51,615 bases of DNA. Source: Spartobacteria bacterium (GTDB lineage: Bacteria; Verrucomicrobiota; Verrucomicrobiia; Chthoniobacterales; UBA6821). The DNA is taken from NCBI GenBank assembly GCA_947487385.1, contig CANKWU010000012.1, forward strand, positions 1 through 51,615. Direction: 5' to 3'. The position numbers were made by a program, and so were the translations under genes. A model generated the notes under the pieces. The model had not been told where the DNA came from. It saw nothing but the letters and a program-made list of their open reading frames with translations, and searched no databases. Within the stretch, counting starts at the first letter, position 1, and every line of letters begins with the position of its first letter. This document shows positions 26,538-36,260 of the stretch, piece after piece.

Positions 26538-28037
26538 ATGATCACACTAGGCATCGACAGCGGAACTCAGAGTACCAAGACCATTGCCCTCGATCTCGAG
26601 ACGGGGGAGATCCTGGCCAGCGCGCAGCAAGCTTATGGTTTCGTGGAGGTCAAGGGAGAGGGGGCTATGGAGCAAGATCCCAGTGTGTGGATCGCGGCCG
26701 TCGAGGCAACCATCACCGAGGTTCTTTCTAACATTCCCGACCGCCGTTCCGAAGTCTCAGGAATAGGAGTCAGCGGCCAGCAACACGGTCTTGTCCTGCT
26801 GGATGTCGCCGACGGCATCGTGCGTCCCGCCAAGCTCTGGTGCGACACCTCAACAACCGCACAATGTGCCGAACTGACCAAAGTCCTGGGAGGAGAACAG
26901 AGGGTGGTGGAACTCACCGGCAATGCGATGCTGCCGGGCTACACGGCACCGAAGATCCTCTGGGTTCGACAGAACGAACCCCAGAACTGGTCCGAGACTG
27001 CCGCTATCCTGCTGCCTCACGACTATATCAACTGGTGGCTCACCGGCGTGAAGTCGATGGAATACGGCGACGCTTCAGGAACGGCGCTTCTCGATGTGAA
27101 GACCCGCACTTGGTCGCAACCTGTCCTTGATGCAGTCGCCCCGGGGCTTGCCGAGAAGCTCCCGCCCCTACGCCATTCTTCAGAGCCGGCAGGAGCCCTC
27201 CGCCCTGAACTCTGTGCCAAGTGGCACCTTGCCTCATCGGTCGTGGTCAGCTCCGGTGGTGGTGACAATATGATGGGTGCCATTGGAACCGGAAATGTGA
27301 GCCCCGGCATCATGACTGCAAGCCTTGGTACCTCGGGCACACTCTACGCGTTTAGTTCCGTCCCCGTGATCGATCCACAAGGAGAGGTCGCAGCCTTCTG
27401 CGACAGCACCGGTTCCTGGATGCCGCTCGCCTGCACCATGAACGTGACCCTCGTCACCGAGCTGACCCGCGCCCTCTATGCGGATTGGACTCATGATCAC
27501 TACGATACTGAGGCAGCCGCCATTCCCGCCGGAAGTGACGGCCTTCTCCTTCTCCCCTACCTCGCCGGGGAACGTACCCCTAACCTGCCCCACGGCAAGG
27601 GGGTCCTCCACGGCATCACGACAAAAAACTTCACTCCCGCCCATATCGCCCGTGCTGCAATGGAGGGAGTGACCCTTGGTTTAGCCTATGGACTGGAGCG
27701 CTTCCGTGCACTCGGCGTGACACCTTCCGAGATCCGCATTACCGGCGGCGGCACCAAGAGCCCATTCTGGCGCCAACTCTGCGCAGATATCTTCGGTGTA
27801 CCAACGGTCTGCTTAACCTCTAGCGAGGGAGCCGCCCTCGGTGGTGCCATTCAGGCAGCCTGGGCAGCAGGACAGGACCATTCTCGAGAGGCACTCCATG
27901 CCCTTTGTGCTCGTCTGGTCACTCTGGACGAATCGACCCGCTGCACACCAAACCCCCAGCATTTCGAGATCTACAAGGAACTGCTTGAGCGTGCGAACCG
28001 CTTGAGGTCAGCCCTCTCCGCGGCAAACCTCCTCTAA
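26538..28037 (+). CDS. xylB: Xylulokinase
   Basis: The 499-residue FGGY-family kinase phosphorylates D-xylulose to xylulose 5-phosphate. Marks are TLGIDSGTQSTKTIALD (phosphate loop), GIGVSGQQHGLVLLD, LWCDTSTTAQC, and in the second half LPYLAGERTPN and IRITGGGTKSPFWRQL. The length is normal. It follows the GH31 gene on the same strand and faces xylA, whose 3' end lies 71 bases away. A simple glucosidase-to-kinase operon is likely. Confidence 0.93.
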   Translation: MITLGIDSGTQSTKTIALDLETGEILASAQQAYGFVEVKGEGAMEQDPSVWIAAVEATITEVLSNIPDRRSEVSGIGVSGQQHGLVLLDVADGIVRPAKLWCDTSTTAQCAELTKVLGGEQRVVELTGNAMLPGYTAPKILWVRQNEPQNWSETAAILLPHDYINWWLTGVKSMEYGDASGTALLDVKTRTWSQPVLDAVAPGLAEKLPPLRHSSEPAGALRPELCAKWHLASSVVVSSGGGDNMMGAIGTGNVSPGIMTASLGTSGTLYAFSSVPVIDPQGEVAAFCDSTGSWMPLACTMNVTLVTELTRALYADWTHDHYDTEAAAIPAGSDGLLLLPYLAGERTPNLPHGKGVLHGITTKNFTPAHIARAAMEGVTLGLAYGLERFRALGVTPSEIRITGGGTKSPFWRQLCADIFGVPTVCLTSSEGAALGGAIQAAWAAGQDHSREALHALCARLVTLDESTRCTPNPQHFEIYKELLERANRLRSALSAANLL

Positions 28038-28108
28038 GAAATTCCTAAAGCGGGAATTTCCTTGGGGAAGTATGAAGTGACAAAAAGTAAGAAGGGCCAA
28101 AGCGTTGA

Positions 28109-29416
28109 TTAAATAAATTCGTTAACGAGGTTTTCGAGATACTCCTGACCTCCCGAGGGCGGTATTCCTGCTGGATTGGCCAGGGCATAAGCTTCGAGTT
28201 CGGCCAACGTAGCCTTGCCTGACTCGATTTTCTGACCGAGCGGGGAATTCCAGCTGGAGTAGCGGTTCTTGACGAATTCCTCGATACGGCCGTCGGCACG
28301 GATCGCCGCGGCGATCTTGAGGCCGCGGGCAAAGGTGTCCATGCCGCCGATGTGCGCATGAAAGAGGTCGTCCGGGGTGTGGGACTCGCGACGGCGCTTG
28401 GCGTCGAAGTTGAGCCCTCCCTCACGGAAGCCACCCATCTTAAGAACGACCAGCATGACCTCGAGGGCGAGGTAAATGTTGGTCGGGAACTGATCGGTAT
28501 CCCAGCCGATAAGCTCGTCGCCGCGGTTGGCGTCGATGCTACCGAGTTTGCCAGCATCCGCAGCCACAGTCAGTTCGTGACGCATGGTGTGCCCAGCAAG
28601 CGTGGCATGATTGGTCTCGATGTTGAGTTCGAATTCATTAATAAGACCATAGGCTTGGAGGAAGTTCAGGCAGGCAGCGGCATCCGAGTCGTACTGGTGA
28701 GTGGAGGGCTCGCGGGGTTTGGGTTCGATCCAGAACTTGCCCTGGAAGCCAATAGACTTCTTCCACTCGACGGCCATGTGGAGGAATGCAGCAAGATGAT
28801 CCATCTCACGCTTCATGTCTGTGTTCCAGAGCGTGGAGTATCCCTCACGGCCTCCCCAGAAGACGTATCCTCCTCCACCCAACTCTTGGGTAATGCTGAT
28901 GGCTTTCTTCACCTGGGCTCCCCCATGGGCGAAGACATCAAGGCTCGGCGAGGTGGCCGCACCTTGGTTGAACCGGGGATGGGCGAAGAGACAGGCGGTG
29001 CCCCATAGGAGCTTCTTGCCAGTGCGCTGTTGCTCCTCCTTCAGGGTTCCGGCGACTGCGTCGAGTGCTTTGTGTGATTCGGCAAGGGTTGCCAACTCGG
29101 GGGCCACATCCCGGTCATGGAAGCAGTAAAAATCAATACCTGTCTTTTCCAGGAACTCGAAGAAGACTCGGACGCGCGTTTGGGCGTTCTCGACGGAGTC
29201 CGTCCCGTCATCCCATGGCATCTGAGCTGTTCCCCCGCCGAATGGGTCGGCCAGAGGATTACGCATGACATGCCAGTAAGCGGCAGCAAAGCGCAGGTGA
29301 TCGCGCATCGGGCGCCCCTCGACGAGTTCCTCGGGATTGTAGTGCTTGAAAGAAAGGGGATTCCTAGATTTGGGGCCTTCGAATTGGATGACTGGGATCT
29401 GTGGGAAGTAGCTCAT
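28109..29416 (-). CDS. xylA: Xylose isomerase
   Basis: The 435-residue product, from the ATG at 29414-29416 ([15 protein letters not shown]), interconverts D-xylose and D-xylulose. It has the catalytic-His segment [12 protein letters not shown], the metal-site segments [11 protein letters not shown] and [14 protein letters not shown], and [15 protein letters not shown]. The longer frame upstream of this ATG does not resemble the family. It is convergent with xylB and divergent from the permease gene, so the 174-base spacer 29417-29590 probably carries both promoters. No xylR-type regulator is in the window. Confidence 0.95.
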   Translation of the reverse strand: MSYFPQIPVIQFEGPKSRNPLSFKHYNPEELVEGRPMRDHLRFAAAYWHVMRNPLADPFGGGTAQMPWDDGTDSVENAQTRVRVFFEFLEKTGIDFYCFHDRDVAPELATLAESHKALDAVAGTLKEEQQRTGKKLLWGTACLFAHPRFNQGAATSPSLDVFAHGGAQVKKAISITQELGGGGYVFWGGREGYSTLWNTDMKREMDHLAAFLHMAVEWKKSIGFQGKFWIEPKPREPSTHQYDSDAAACLNFLQAYGLINEFELNIETNHATLAGHTMRHELTVAADAGKLGSIDANRGDELIGWDTDQFPTNIYLALEVMLVVLKMGGFREGGLNFDAKRRRESHTPDDLFHAHIGGMDTFARGLKIAAAIRADGRIEEFVKNRYSSWNSPLGQKIESGKATLAELEAYALANPAGIPPSGGQEYLENLVNEFI

Positions 29417-29590
29417 GGTTTTGGGAATGAGTTTCACTCTTTGTAATTTTGAACCCCTTGTAAAGTCGTGATCGCCTGAAACGGGAATTGCCAAGGAGGG
29501 CGATCTTCTCCAATAACAAAACCTTGGCAATATTCTCTGAGAGAGCCCGAAGGCACCTCTTGATTCCCTACCCCCACACCCAAACATACG

Positions 29591-31036
29591 ATGCATCAAG
29601 CACCCTCCTCAGCCCCATCCGCCGCCTCCTCCCATCTCGAGCAGGACAATATTCCCCTCATCATTCTGATCAGCGTGATCGCCGCCATCGGAGGATTCCT
29701 CTTCGGTTATGACAGCGGCGTTATCAATGGCACGACCGAAGGTCTCAAGAAGGCCTTCCATTCAGACAGTGCTCTGACGGGATTCAATGTCGCATCGGCC
29801 CTTCTCGGATGTGCCGCTGGCGCTTTCATGGCGGGAAGCCTCGCTGACAAGTTCGGACGTCGCCCGATCCTGATCGTTGCCGCGCTGCTCTTTGCTGCCA
29901 GCGCCTGGGGCGCCGGCATCTCGACCTCCTCCATGGAGTTCATTATTTACCGTATTCTCGGCGGTCTGGCCGTGGGAGCCGCCAGCGTTCTCTGCCCGGC
30001 CTACATCAGTGAAGTAACTCCCGCCCGTTTCCGCGGAGCAATGTCCTCGGTCCAGCAGGTGGCGATCATCTCCGGACTCTTTTTCTCTTTCCTTAGCAAT
30101 TACATGATTGCGCAGAAGGCTGGCGGTTCGGCCCTCAATATCCTGGCCTGGGGTATGCCCGCCTGGCGATGGATGTTCTGGGTACAGCTGATCCCTGCCC
30201 TCGCCTTCTTTGTTGCCCTGCTCTTCATACCCGAGAGCCCCCGCTTCCTTCTCTCCGCCGGCAAGAAGATCCTCGCCGAAAAAGTCCTCACCAGCCTCTT
30301 TGGGGCGAAGGCAGCCGCAGAGAAAGTCCTCGAAATCAGCGCCACCATTAACCAAGAGCATCGCCCCCGTCTCTCCGATATTCTCGGCACTGGAGGATTC
30401 ATGAGTATCCGTCCCATCGTTTGGGTGGGAGTCGGACTCGCTATCCTTCAGCAGTTTGTGGGCATCAACGTTGTCTTCTACTACGGCAGCGTTCTCTGGC
30501 AGTCGGCCGGTTTTTCGGAGAGCGATTCTCTACTGATCAATGTCATCAGCGGCGGCGTCAGCATCGGCGCCTGCATTGTGACCATCCTTGTCATCGATCG
30601 GATCGGTCGCAAACCACTCCTCCTTATAGGCTCGATCGGCATGGCTGCGACCCTTATCGTCATGGCCTGGGTCTTCGCTACCGCGGGCAAGATCGAGGGA
30701 GGTCAGCTCCATCTGACGGGTAATTCCGGGCCGATCGCCGTTGTCGCAGCCAATCTCTATGTCATCTTCTTTAATGTCTCCTGGGGCCCCGTCATGTGGG
30801 TCATGCTCGGCGAAATGTTCCCTAACCAGATCCGCGGTTCAGCACTCGCCGTGAGTGGTCTGGCACAGTGGCTTGCCAACTTCGCCATCACCATGACTTT
30901 CCCAATGCTGCTCAGCGGAGTCGGTCTCGGAGGGGCCTACGGTCTCTACGCATTCTTTGCCGTCGTCTCCATCCTCTTCGTGATGAAGTCGGTTCATGAG
31001 ACCAAAGGCATGGAACTAGAGCAGATGCAGGGCTAA
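29591..31036 (+). CDS. MFS sugar transporter (sugar porter family, xylose-type)
   Basis: The 481-residue, twelve-helix permease has the sugar-porter marks [21 protein letters not shown] (loop 2-3), the sugar-contacting [13 protein letters not shown] in helix 7, [13 protein letters not shown], and a C-terminal [10 protein letters not shown] corresponding to PETKG. It imports a monosaccharide with protons. Its placement divergent from xylA makes xylose the likeliest substrate, as in XylE, but glucose or galactose cannot be ruled out from sequence alone. Confidence 0.88.
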   Translation: MHQAPSSAPSAASSHLEQDNIPLIILISVIAAIGGFLFGYDSGVINGTTEGLKKAFHSDSALTGFNVASALLGCAAGAFMAGSLADKFGRRPILIVAALLFAASAWGAGISTSSMEFIIYRILGGLAVGAASVLCPAYISEVTPARFRGAMSSVQQVAIISGLFFSFLSNYMIAQKAGGSALNILAWGMPAWRWMFWVQLIPALAFFVALLFIPESPRFLLSAGKKILAEKVLTSLFGAKAAAEKVLEISATINQEHRPRLSDILGTGGFMSIRPIVWVGVGLAILQQFVGINVVFYYGSVLWQSAGFSESDSLLINVISGGVSIGACIVTILVIDRIGRKPLLLIGSIGMAATLIVMAWVFATAGKIEGGQLHLTGNSGPIAVVAANLYVIFFNVSWGPVMWVMLGEMFPNQIRGSALAVSGLAQWLANFAITMTFPMLLSGVGLGGAYGLYAFFAVVSILFVMKSVHETKGMELEQMQG

Positions 31037-31067
31037 GGGCTAAGGGGTAAGGGGTAAGGGGTAAGGG
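31037..31067 (+). repeat. (GGGGTAA)n heptamer array, possible G-quadruplex
   Basis: Five G-runs (GGG, three of GGGG, GGG) at 31037-31067 are separated by CTAA or TAA, with a period of seven. It starts directly after the permease stop codon. Runs of this kind can fold into a G-quadruplex in DNA or in the permease mRNA 3' end. Confidence 0.7.
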
Positions 31068-31191
31068 CAAATTACTGAATATTCCAGCCGCAGAATCAGT
31101 CGTGGCGCGCGCCCGCTCTTGGAAGCGGGCGTTCAAGCGCTTCAGGATTCTCTCTTTAAGCCCACGGTATTTCACCTGTAGCCTCTGAGGC

Positions 31192-32946
31192 ATGGGATCC
31201 ATCACTATTCTGCCTGACATCCTCGCCAGCCAGGTAGCTGCGGGCGAGGTGGTGGAGCGTCCCGCCTCAGTGGTGAAGGAGTTGGTGGAGAACTCCATCG
31301 ACGCTGGTGCCAAGCGGATCACCGTGGAGTTTCAGCGTGGGGGAACGCGCATGATGTGCGTGACCGATAATGGATCGGGGATGGATCGTTCCGATGCCTT
31401 GCTCTGCCTGGAACGCCATGCCACCAGCAAGATCCGCCAAAGCACCGATCTCTCAGCCATCACGACGATGGGCTTCCGTGGTGAGGCGCTTCCCAGTATC
31501 GCCAGTGTGTCGCGGTTTCAACTCTCTACGCGACGCAGAGAGGATGAGGCGGGAACACTCATCACGGTAACCGGAGGCAAAGTGCACGATGTTCAGGAAA
31601 GCGGAGAGGCTCCCGGAACCAGAATCGAAGTTAGTGATCTTTTTTTCAATGTGCCGGCGCGTCGCAAATTCCTACGGGGAGAGCAGACCGAGGCGGCGAA
31701 TATCCTCCAGCAGATCGAGATCCTGGCAGTGGCTCATCCCGAAATTGCCTTCACCTGCCTGCGTGATGGTCGTGAGGTCTTCCGACTCGCCGCCACGGAG
31801 GATCTCGCCGTCCGCCTCAGGGATCTGCACGGCGATGCATTTCTCGGGAAATTGATTCCACTTGTACTGCTGGAAAGCAATGGGGTGAGGGTGCACGGAT
31901 GGATTGCCAGACCGGGGGAGGGGAGAAGCGACCGCACGCTCCAGATGACTTTTGTCAATGGACGCATGATCCGCAGTCCTATCCTTTCGCTTCCCTTGCG
32001 TGAAGCCTGCGACGGGGTTCTGGCAAAGGGGTTGCATCCCCCGGCCGTTCTTTTCTTTGAGATGGACCCGGCGGCTGTGGATTGCAATGTGCACCCAGCA
32101 AAGAGGGAGGTTCGTTTCCGTGATCCTGCCGCGGTCCGCGCCGTGGCCCTGCAGGCGGCTCGATCCGCATGGGAGAATGCCGCACCGTCTGGGAAATTCA
32201 CTCCCCGTGGCGGCTCGGACCCGCTGTTTCCCCCTATCTCGAAGCCGGCCTGGGTATCGACATCCGATTCCCAGGGAGAGTTTAAAGTTCAGGAGGTGGA
32301 ATCAGGTCGCTTGGCTGAGTCACCCACTACGGTTTCATCCCCAACTTCTAACTTCCAATTTCCTACTCCTCAAGCGGTCCGATTCATTGGATCGCTGGGC
32401 GGCCGCTACTTACTTTTTGAGAATGAGGAGAGCCTGATGCTGATCGAGATCCGCGCGGCACGTGAACGCATTCTCTATGAATGCTATCTTGCAAGGCTGA
32501 CGACCGGAGAATTGGAAAGCCAGCGCCTCCTCTTGCCCGAGGTGCTAGCGATCTCACCCGCCGATGTAGCGTGGATCGAGGCACATTCCGAGCTGTTGCA
32601 GAAAGCTGGTCTCTCGGCCGAATCGTTCGGTCAGGGAAGCATCAAGGTGGATGCTGTTCCGGCAGATGCCACCGATCTTCCGGCTATGGAAATCGTGATC
32701 AGGCTTATGGACGAACTCAGAACCCAGGTTGATTCATCCGCCTTGGATCTGGGAACGCGTGAGGCTCTGGCCGCCTCCGTCAGTCGCCTAGCGGCCGCCG
32801 GGGCAAAACTTCCTTCGGGTGAAGAGGGGGCGAGGATTCTTCTGAGGGATCTTATGGCCTGCAATCTTCCCTACACCACCCCTAAGGGACGCCCTACCAT
32901 GAGTCAACTCTCACCCGGTGAATTAGCGCGTAGGTTTAGTGCTTAG
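31192..32946 (+). CDS. mutL: DNA mismatch repair protein MutL (endonuclease motif absent)
   Basis: The 584-residue product has the GHKL ATPase N-terminal half: ELVENSIDAGAKRITVEFQR, DNGSGMDR, TMGFRGEALPSIASV and the DNA-contacting VNGRMIRSPIL with HPAKREVRF. The C-terminal dimerisation half starts near residue 395 (AVRFIGSLGGRYLLFENEES). In endonuclease-type MutL a DQHAxxERxxYE motif follows; here the segment reads IEIRAARERILYE, so the DQH is gone. The later CPHGRP is replaced by TPKGRPT. This protein therefore probably lacks nicking activity and would need another strand-cutting enzyme. Confidence 0.92.
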   Translation: MGSITILPDILASQVAAGEVVERPASVVKELVENSIDAGAKRITVEFQRGGTRMMCVTDNGSGMDRSDALLCLERHATSKIRQSTDLSAITTMGFRGEALPSIASVSRFQLSTRRREDEAGTLITVTGGKVHDVQESGEAPGTRIEVSDLFFNVPARRKFLRGEQTEAANILQQIEILAVAHPEIAFTCLRDGREVFRLAATEDLAVRLRDLHGDAFLGKLIPLVLLESNGVRVHGWIARPGEGRSDRTLQMTFVNGRMIRSPILSLPLREACDGVLAKGLHPPAVLFFEMDPAAVDCNVHPAKREVRFRDPAAVRAVALQAARSAWENAAPSGKFTPRGGSDPLFPPISKPAWVSTSDSQGEFKVQEVESGRLAESPTTVSSPTSNFQFPTPQAVRFIGSLGGRYLLFENEESLMLIEIRAARERILYECYLARLTTGELESQRLLLPEVLAISPADVAWIEAHSELLQKAGLSAESFGQGSIKVDAVPADATDLPAMEIVIRLMDELRTQVDSSALDLGTREALAASVSRLAAAGAKLPSGEEGARILLRDLMACNLPYTTPKGRPTMSQLSPGELARRFSA

Positions 32947-33004
32947 GTATATGGGTACTACCCAGTCTCCTATTTACGACTTCATATTTCATAATTTATC
33001 CCTC

Positions 33005-33517
33005 ATGGTTTCCCCACAAATGCCTGAGCAACTATTCACTGAACCGGCTACAATAGACGATTTGCCCCAGTTGGCAGACCTGCTCTTCGATCTTTTTTCC
33101 CACGAAGCCGATTTCATTCCAAACCAAGACAAGCAGATTCGGGGACTCAGGTTGATTCTGGAGCAACCCAGTCGGGGGCGCATTTTCGTGCTGCGCAACG
33201 GGTCAAGGATCATTGGAATGATCAATCTGCTCATCACGATCAGCACCGCCGAGGGGGGCTTTGTACTGATCCTGGAGGATCTCATTGTTCACAAGGATCA
33301 TCGCGGGCAGGGGTATGGCCGTCACCTTCTGGAGCATGCGCTCGGCTATGCTCGGGCCAAAAATTTCCTACGCATTACCTTACTGACTGACAAGATGGAG
33401 GAGAGTGCGCGTGCCTTCTACGAGCATCATGGATTTAAACAGAGCGGCATGGTGACGATGCGCTATTATATGTCGCCCGATGCGAAGGAAACGGTTTCTT
33501 CGAAAGCGATTCCATGA
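33005..33517 (+). CDS. GNAT-family N-acetyltransferase
   Basis: About 170 residues from the ATG at 33005. The acetyl-CoA-binding motif A is clear: LILEDLIVHKDHRGQGYGRH then LLEHALGYAR, followed by FYEHHGFKQSGMV. The acceptor substrate cannot be read from the sequence. It begins 58 bases after mutL and its TGA overlaps the ATG of larB (33514-33517), which ties it to the lar/mur genes that follow. Confidence 0.8.
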   Translation: MVSPQMPEQLFTEPATIDDLPQLADLLFDLFSHEADFIPNQDKQIRGLRLILEQPSRGRIFVLRNGSRIIGMINLLITISTAEGGFVLILEDLIVHKDHRGQGYGRHLLEHALGYARAKNFLRITLLTDKMEESARAFYEHHGFKQSGMVTMRYYMSPDAKETVSSKAIP

Positions 33518-34230
33518 GCGATGATTTCTCCCGGGATGGTGTTGTGAACTTGGGTTTTGCGCGGGTGGACTCCTCGCGGCGTGAGCGCTGTGGTCGGGCC
33601 GAAGTGATTTTCGGTGAGGGGAAAACTCCAGTGGAGATTGCCCGGATCGCTTCTACGATACATGGTCGCGAAGGGCATGTTCTGGTTACCCGAATTTCGC
33701 CCGATCAGGCAGAAGTTGTTCAAACCCAGCTTCCCGCGGCCATCTATCATGAGAGGGCGAGATGCCTGACACTCGGAAAGCCGCCGGTGAATAACTCCTC
33801 CGTGACGATCGGAATCCTCTGTGCCGGCACATCGGATCTTCCCGTGGCGGAAGAGGCGGCGGTAACTCTTCGTGCCTTCGGGCGACGCGTGGAGAGGATC
33901 CATGATGTCGGTGTGGCTGGCCTCCACCGGTTGCTTAACGAAATCGACCGGATCCGTGCCTGCGGCGTCCTGATCGTGGTGGCAGGAATGGAAGGTGCTC
34001 TTCCCAGTGCTGTCGCGGGTCTTGTTGAGATTCCCGTGATCGCAGTGCCGACGAGCGTCGGCTATGGGGCAAACTTTGGAGGTCTTACGGCACTGCTTGG
34101 CATGGTCAACAGCTGCGCCAACGGAGTCACTGTGACGAATATCGACAATGGCTTCGGTGCAGCCTGTGCCGCTGATGCCATCCTGAGGCTTCTGGAAAAG
34201 CGAGGACAAGCAGAAGAAAAATCCCTTTGA
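33514..34230 (+). CDS. larB: LarB: pyridinium-3,5-biscarboxylic acid mononucleotide synthase
   Basis: The 238-residue product has a family-specific N-terminal part (NLGFARVDSSRRERCGRAEV, FGEGKTPVEIARI) followed by a PurE-like core with VTIGILCAGTSDLPVAEEAA and VAGMEGALPSAVAGLV. LarB carboxylates and hydrolyses nicotinic acid adenine dinucleotide in the first step of nickel-pincer nucleotide cofactor synthesis. LarC and LarE are not in the window, so the cofactor pathway is incomplete here and those genes must lie elsewhere if the cofactor is made. The gene overlaps its neighbours on both sides. Confidence 0.88.
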   Translation: MSDDFSRDGVVNLGFARVDSSRRERCGRAEVIFGEGKTPVEIARIASTIHGREGHVLVTRISPDQAEVVQTQLPAAIYHERARCLTLGKPPVNNSSVTIGILCAGTSDLPVAEEAAVTLRAFGRRVERIHDVGVAGLHRLLNEIDRIRACGVLIVVAGMEGALPSAVAGLVEIPVIAVPTSVGYGANFGGLTALLGMVNSCANGVTVTNIDNGFGAACAADAILRLLEKRGQAEEKSL

Positions 34231-35198
34231 TGAGCAACCGGCCCGCCGCATTCGTTCTGGCAGCAGGACTCGGAACGCGTCTGGCACCGCTTACGAACAT
34301 CCTCCCTAAGCCGCTAGTGCCGGTCTTTCACAAGCCGCTCCTGACCTTCGCTCTGGACAGCCTGATCGCCACAGGAGTGGAGCAGTTTGCGATCAATACC
34401 CATCATCTGCCGAATGCCTTCACACCTGTCTTCGGTACGGATCCACACTATCGTGAGCGTCCCCTGAGTCTCTTTCATGAGCCGCTTCTACTCGACACGG
34501 GAGGAGGCATTCGCAATGCCCGCTCGGCACTCGGGGAATCGACCTTTTTTCTCTACAACGGCGACATCCTTGCCGATCTGCCCCTTGCTGAATTACTGAG
34601 CACTCACACATCCTCCGGCGCCTTGGCAACGCTCTTGCTGAGGCCTTGTGAGAGTGGAGGTGTCGCCAATGTGAACTTTGACAAGACCTCCGGACGAGTG
34701 CTTGATCTAAGGGAAGTGTTAGGTAAAAACCTAGGTGAATTGACTGTCTATTCTGGGATTGCAGTCTTAGAGCCTAGGATCTTTGACTGGATTCCAGATG
34801 AGGGGCCTTACTCGATCGTCGATGCCTTGCTTCAAGCAATGCGATCGGGTGAAGAAATCGGAGGCCTCTTGGTGAGGGACGGGCTCTGGATGGATCTGGG
34901 CACCCCCCGTTCCTATCTGGAGGCTCACCGTTTGCTTGCTGATCCGGTCAATCGCTCGGGTTATCTTTCTAATTCTGAATGGCCGATCATGATTCATCCG
35001 GAGGCGCTTGTGGAATCTGGAGTCACACTCGAGGGCATCGTCTCCGTGGGTCCCGGAGCCGTCGTGAGGAGCGGAGCAGTCTTGAAGGATTCCGTCATCT
35101 GGCCTGGATCCGTGATCGAATCCAAAGCGCATCTCGATGGCTGTATCGTGAGCGGAAGAAACCTTGTTGTCGGAGATCACACGGGAGAAGTGCTCTGA
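34230..35198 (+). CDS. MurU-like sugar-1-phosphate nucleotidyltransferase
   Basis: The 322-residue product opens with the nucleotidyltransferase signature AFVLAAGLGTRLAPLTNILP followed by KPLVPV, and has LLDTGGGIRNAR and FLYNGDILADLP. The C-terminal ~80 residues carry left-handed beta-helix-like hexapeptides (VTLEGIVSVGPGAVVRSGAV, VIWPGSVIESKAHLDGCIVS). It overlaps larB by one base (TGATG) and the kinase gene by one base. A nucleotidyltransferase of this kind beside an aminoglycoside-phosphotransferase-like kinase is the MurU-AmgK layout that recycles N-acetylmuramic acid to UDP-MurNAc. The extra beta-helix is not part of the short MurU proteins, so another sugar is possible. Confidence 0.75.
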   Translation: MSNRPAAFVLAAGLGTRLAPLTNILPKPLVPVFHKPLLTFALDSLIATGVEQFAINTHHLPNAFTPVFGTDPHYRERPLSLFHEPLLLDTGGGIRNARSALGESTFFLYNGDILADLPLAELLSTHTSSGALATLLLRPCESGGVANVNFDKTSGRVLDLREVLGKNLGELTVYSGIAVLEPRIFDWIPDEGPYSIVDALLQAMRSGEEIGGLLVRDGLWMDLGTPRSYLEAHRLLADPVNRSGYLSNSEWPIMIHPEALVESGVTLEGIVSVGPGAVVRSGAVLKDSVIWPGSVIESKAHLDGCIVSGRNLVVGDHTGEVL

Positions 35199-36196
35199 TG
35201 AACGCAACACTACTGTTGGAAAAAACGGCTGCGGAGTTGCCCGGATTTTTACCGACCTCCCTTCACCCCATCGAAAAAGGCGGATCCAGCCGACACTTTT
35301 TCCGGGTGAGTTCCCCGGAGCGCTCCGTCATTCTGGTTCAGGATCTCGGAGAGAAAGAAGAGAACAGGTACTATGCCTCCCTGGCAGAATTTCTTTCCAG
35401 TCATGGTGTGCCGGTTCCGTGTGTGCTTGCGCGCTCGGATGGGGAGGGGCTCCTCTGGTTGGAAGATCTTGGAGAACAGGATCTCTGGGCCACCCGCAAC
35501 GAACCCTGGGCAATACGTCGTCCTCTCTATGAGTCGGTGCTACGTGGCATTTCTTTGCTCCATCGCATCCCATCCCATGCAACGGATGTAGAGGGGCTCC
35601 ATCTGCAGCTTGCTTTCGATGAAAGGCTCTATTGCTGGGAGCAGGAGTATTTCACAGAGCATTGTCTGGGAGAACTGTTCGATGTGGAGGCAACAGAACG
35701 AGCCACGCTGCTCTCATGTGGAGCGATGAGGAAGCTCGCCTCGGATCTGGCCTTACTCCCAAGGCAACTCGTCCACCGTGACTTTCAGTCCCAGAACATT
35801 CTCATTCGTAACGGAGAGGCTGTGTTCATCGATTTCCAGGGGATGCGGCCCGGCCTGGCCCAGTATGATCTGGCCTCCCTTTTGTGCGATCCCTACGTGG
35901 AGATCTCGAGTGACGAGCGCGCCTCTTTGTTCAATTACTATCGTGAGCTGCAGGCTGATGCCAACACGGATGTTGGAGAGAAATTCGAGCGTATTTTCTG
36001 GCAGTGCGCCGTCCAGCGTCTAATGCAGGCTCTTGGGGCCTATGGGTTCCTGAGCATCCATCGTGGCAAGCCTGCGTTTCGTGCTCATGTGACTCCTGCA
36101 CTGATACGGCTCCGCGAAGCTCTCGCCTCTCTGCACCCTGACGATCGCCTGGAAGAACTTCAGGGGCTTCTTGAAAAACTCCCTTCTGTTCCATAA
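35198..36196 (+). CDS. AmgK-like sugar kinase (aminoglycoside phosphotransferase fold)
   Basis: The 332-residue product has a GGSSRHFFRV nucleotide-loop segment, the acidic WLEDLGEQDLW, and the catalytic core LVHRDFQSQNILI plus AVFIDFQGMRPGLAQYDLAS. This matches the AmgK anomeric-kinase pattern (HRDFxxxN, IDFQxxxxGxxxYDxAS). AmgK phosphorylates MurNAc/GlcNAc at C1 to supply MurU. Its ATG overlaps the TGA of the nucleotidyltransferase gene by one base (35198). The gene for GlgE starts 64 bases downstream; because maltokinases share this fold, a role in making maltose 1-phosphate is an alternative, though the overlap favours the MurU partnership. Confidence 0.78.
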   Translation: MNATLLLEKTAAELPGFLPTSLHPIEKGGSSRHFFRVSSPERSVILVQDLGEKEENRYYASLAEFLSSHGVPVPCVLARSDGEGLLWLEDLGEQDLWATRNEPWAIRRPLYESVLRGISLLHRIPSHATDVEGLHLQLAFDERLYCWEQEYFTEHCLGELFDVEATERATLLSCGAMRKLASDLALLPRQLVHRDFQSQNILIRNGEAVFIDFQGMRPGLAQYDLASLLCDPYVEISSDERASLFNYYRELQADANTDVGEKFERIFWQCAVQRLMQALGAYGFLSIHRGKPAFRAHVTPALIRLREALASLHPDDRLEELQGLLEKLPSVP

Positions 36197-36260
36197 CTCC
36201 TTGTCTTTTCGTTCCTGATTTCCTGATTTCCCTATTAATAATTCCTCAATCCTGATTCCT

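Noticed and set aside
34979-35197. Longer N-terminus for the AmgK-like kinase
   Set aside because: The upstream extension lies inside the nucleotidyltransferase gene in another frame and lacks family similarity; the ATG at 35198 gives the normal protein.
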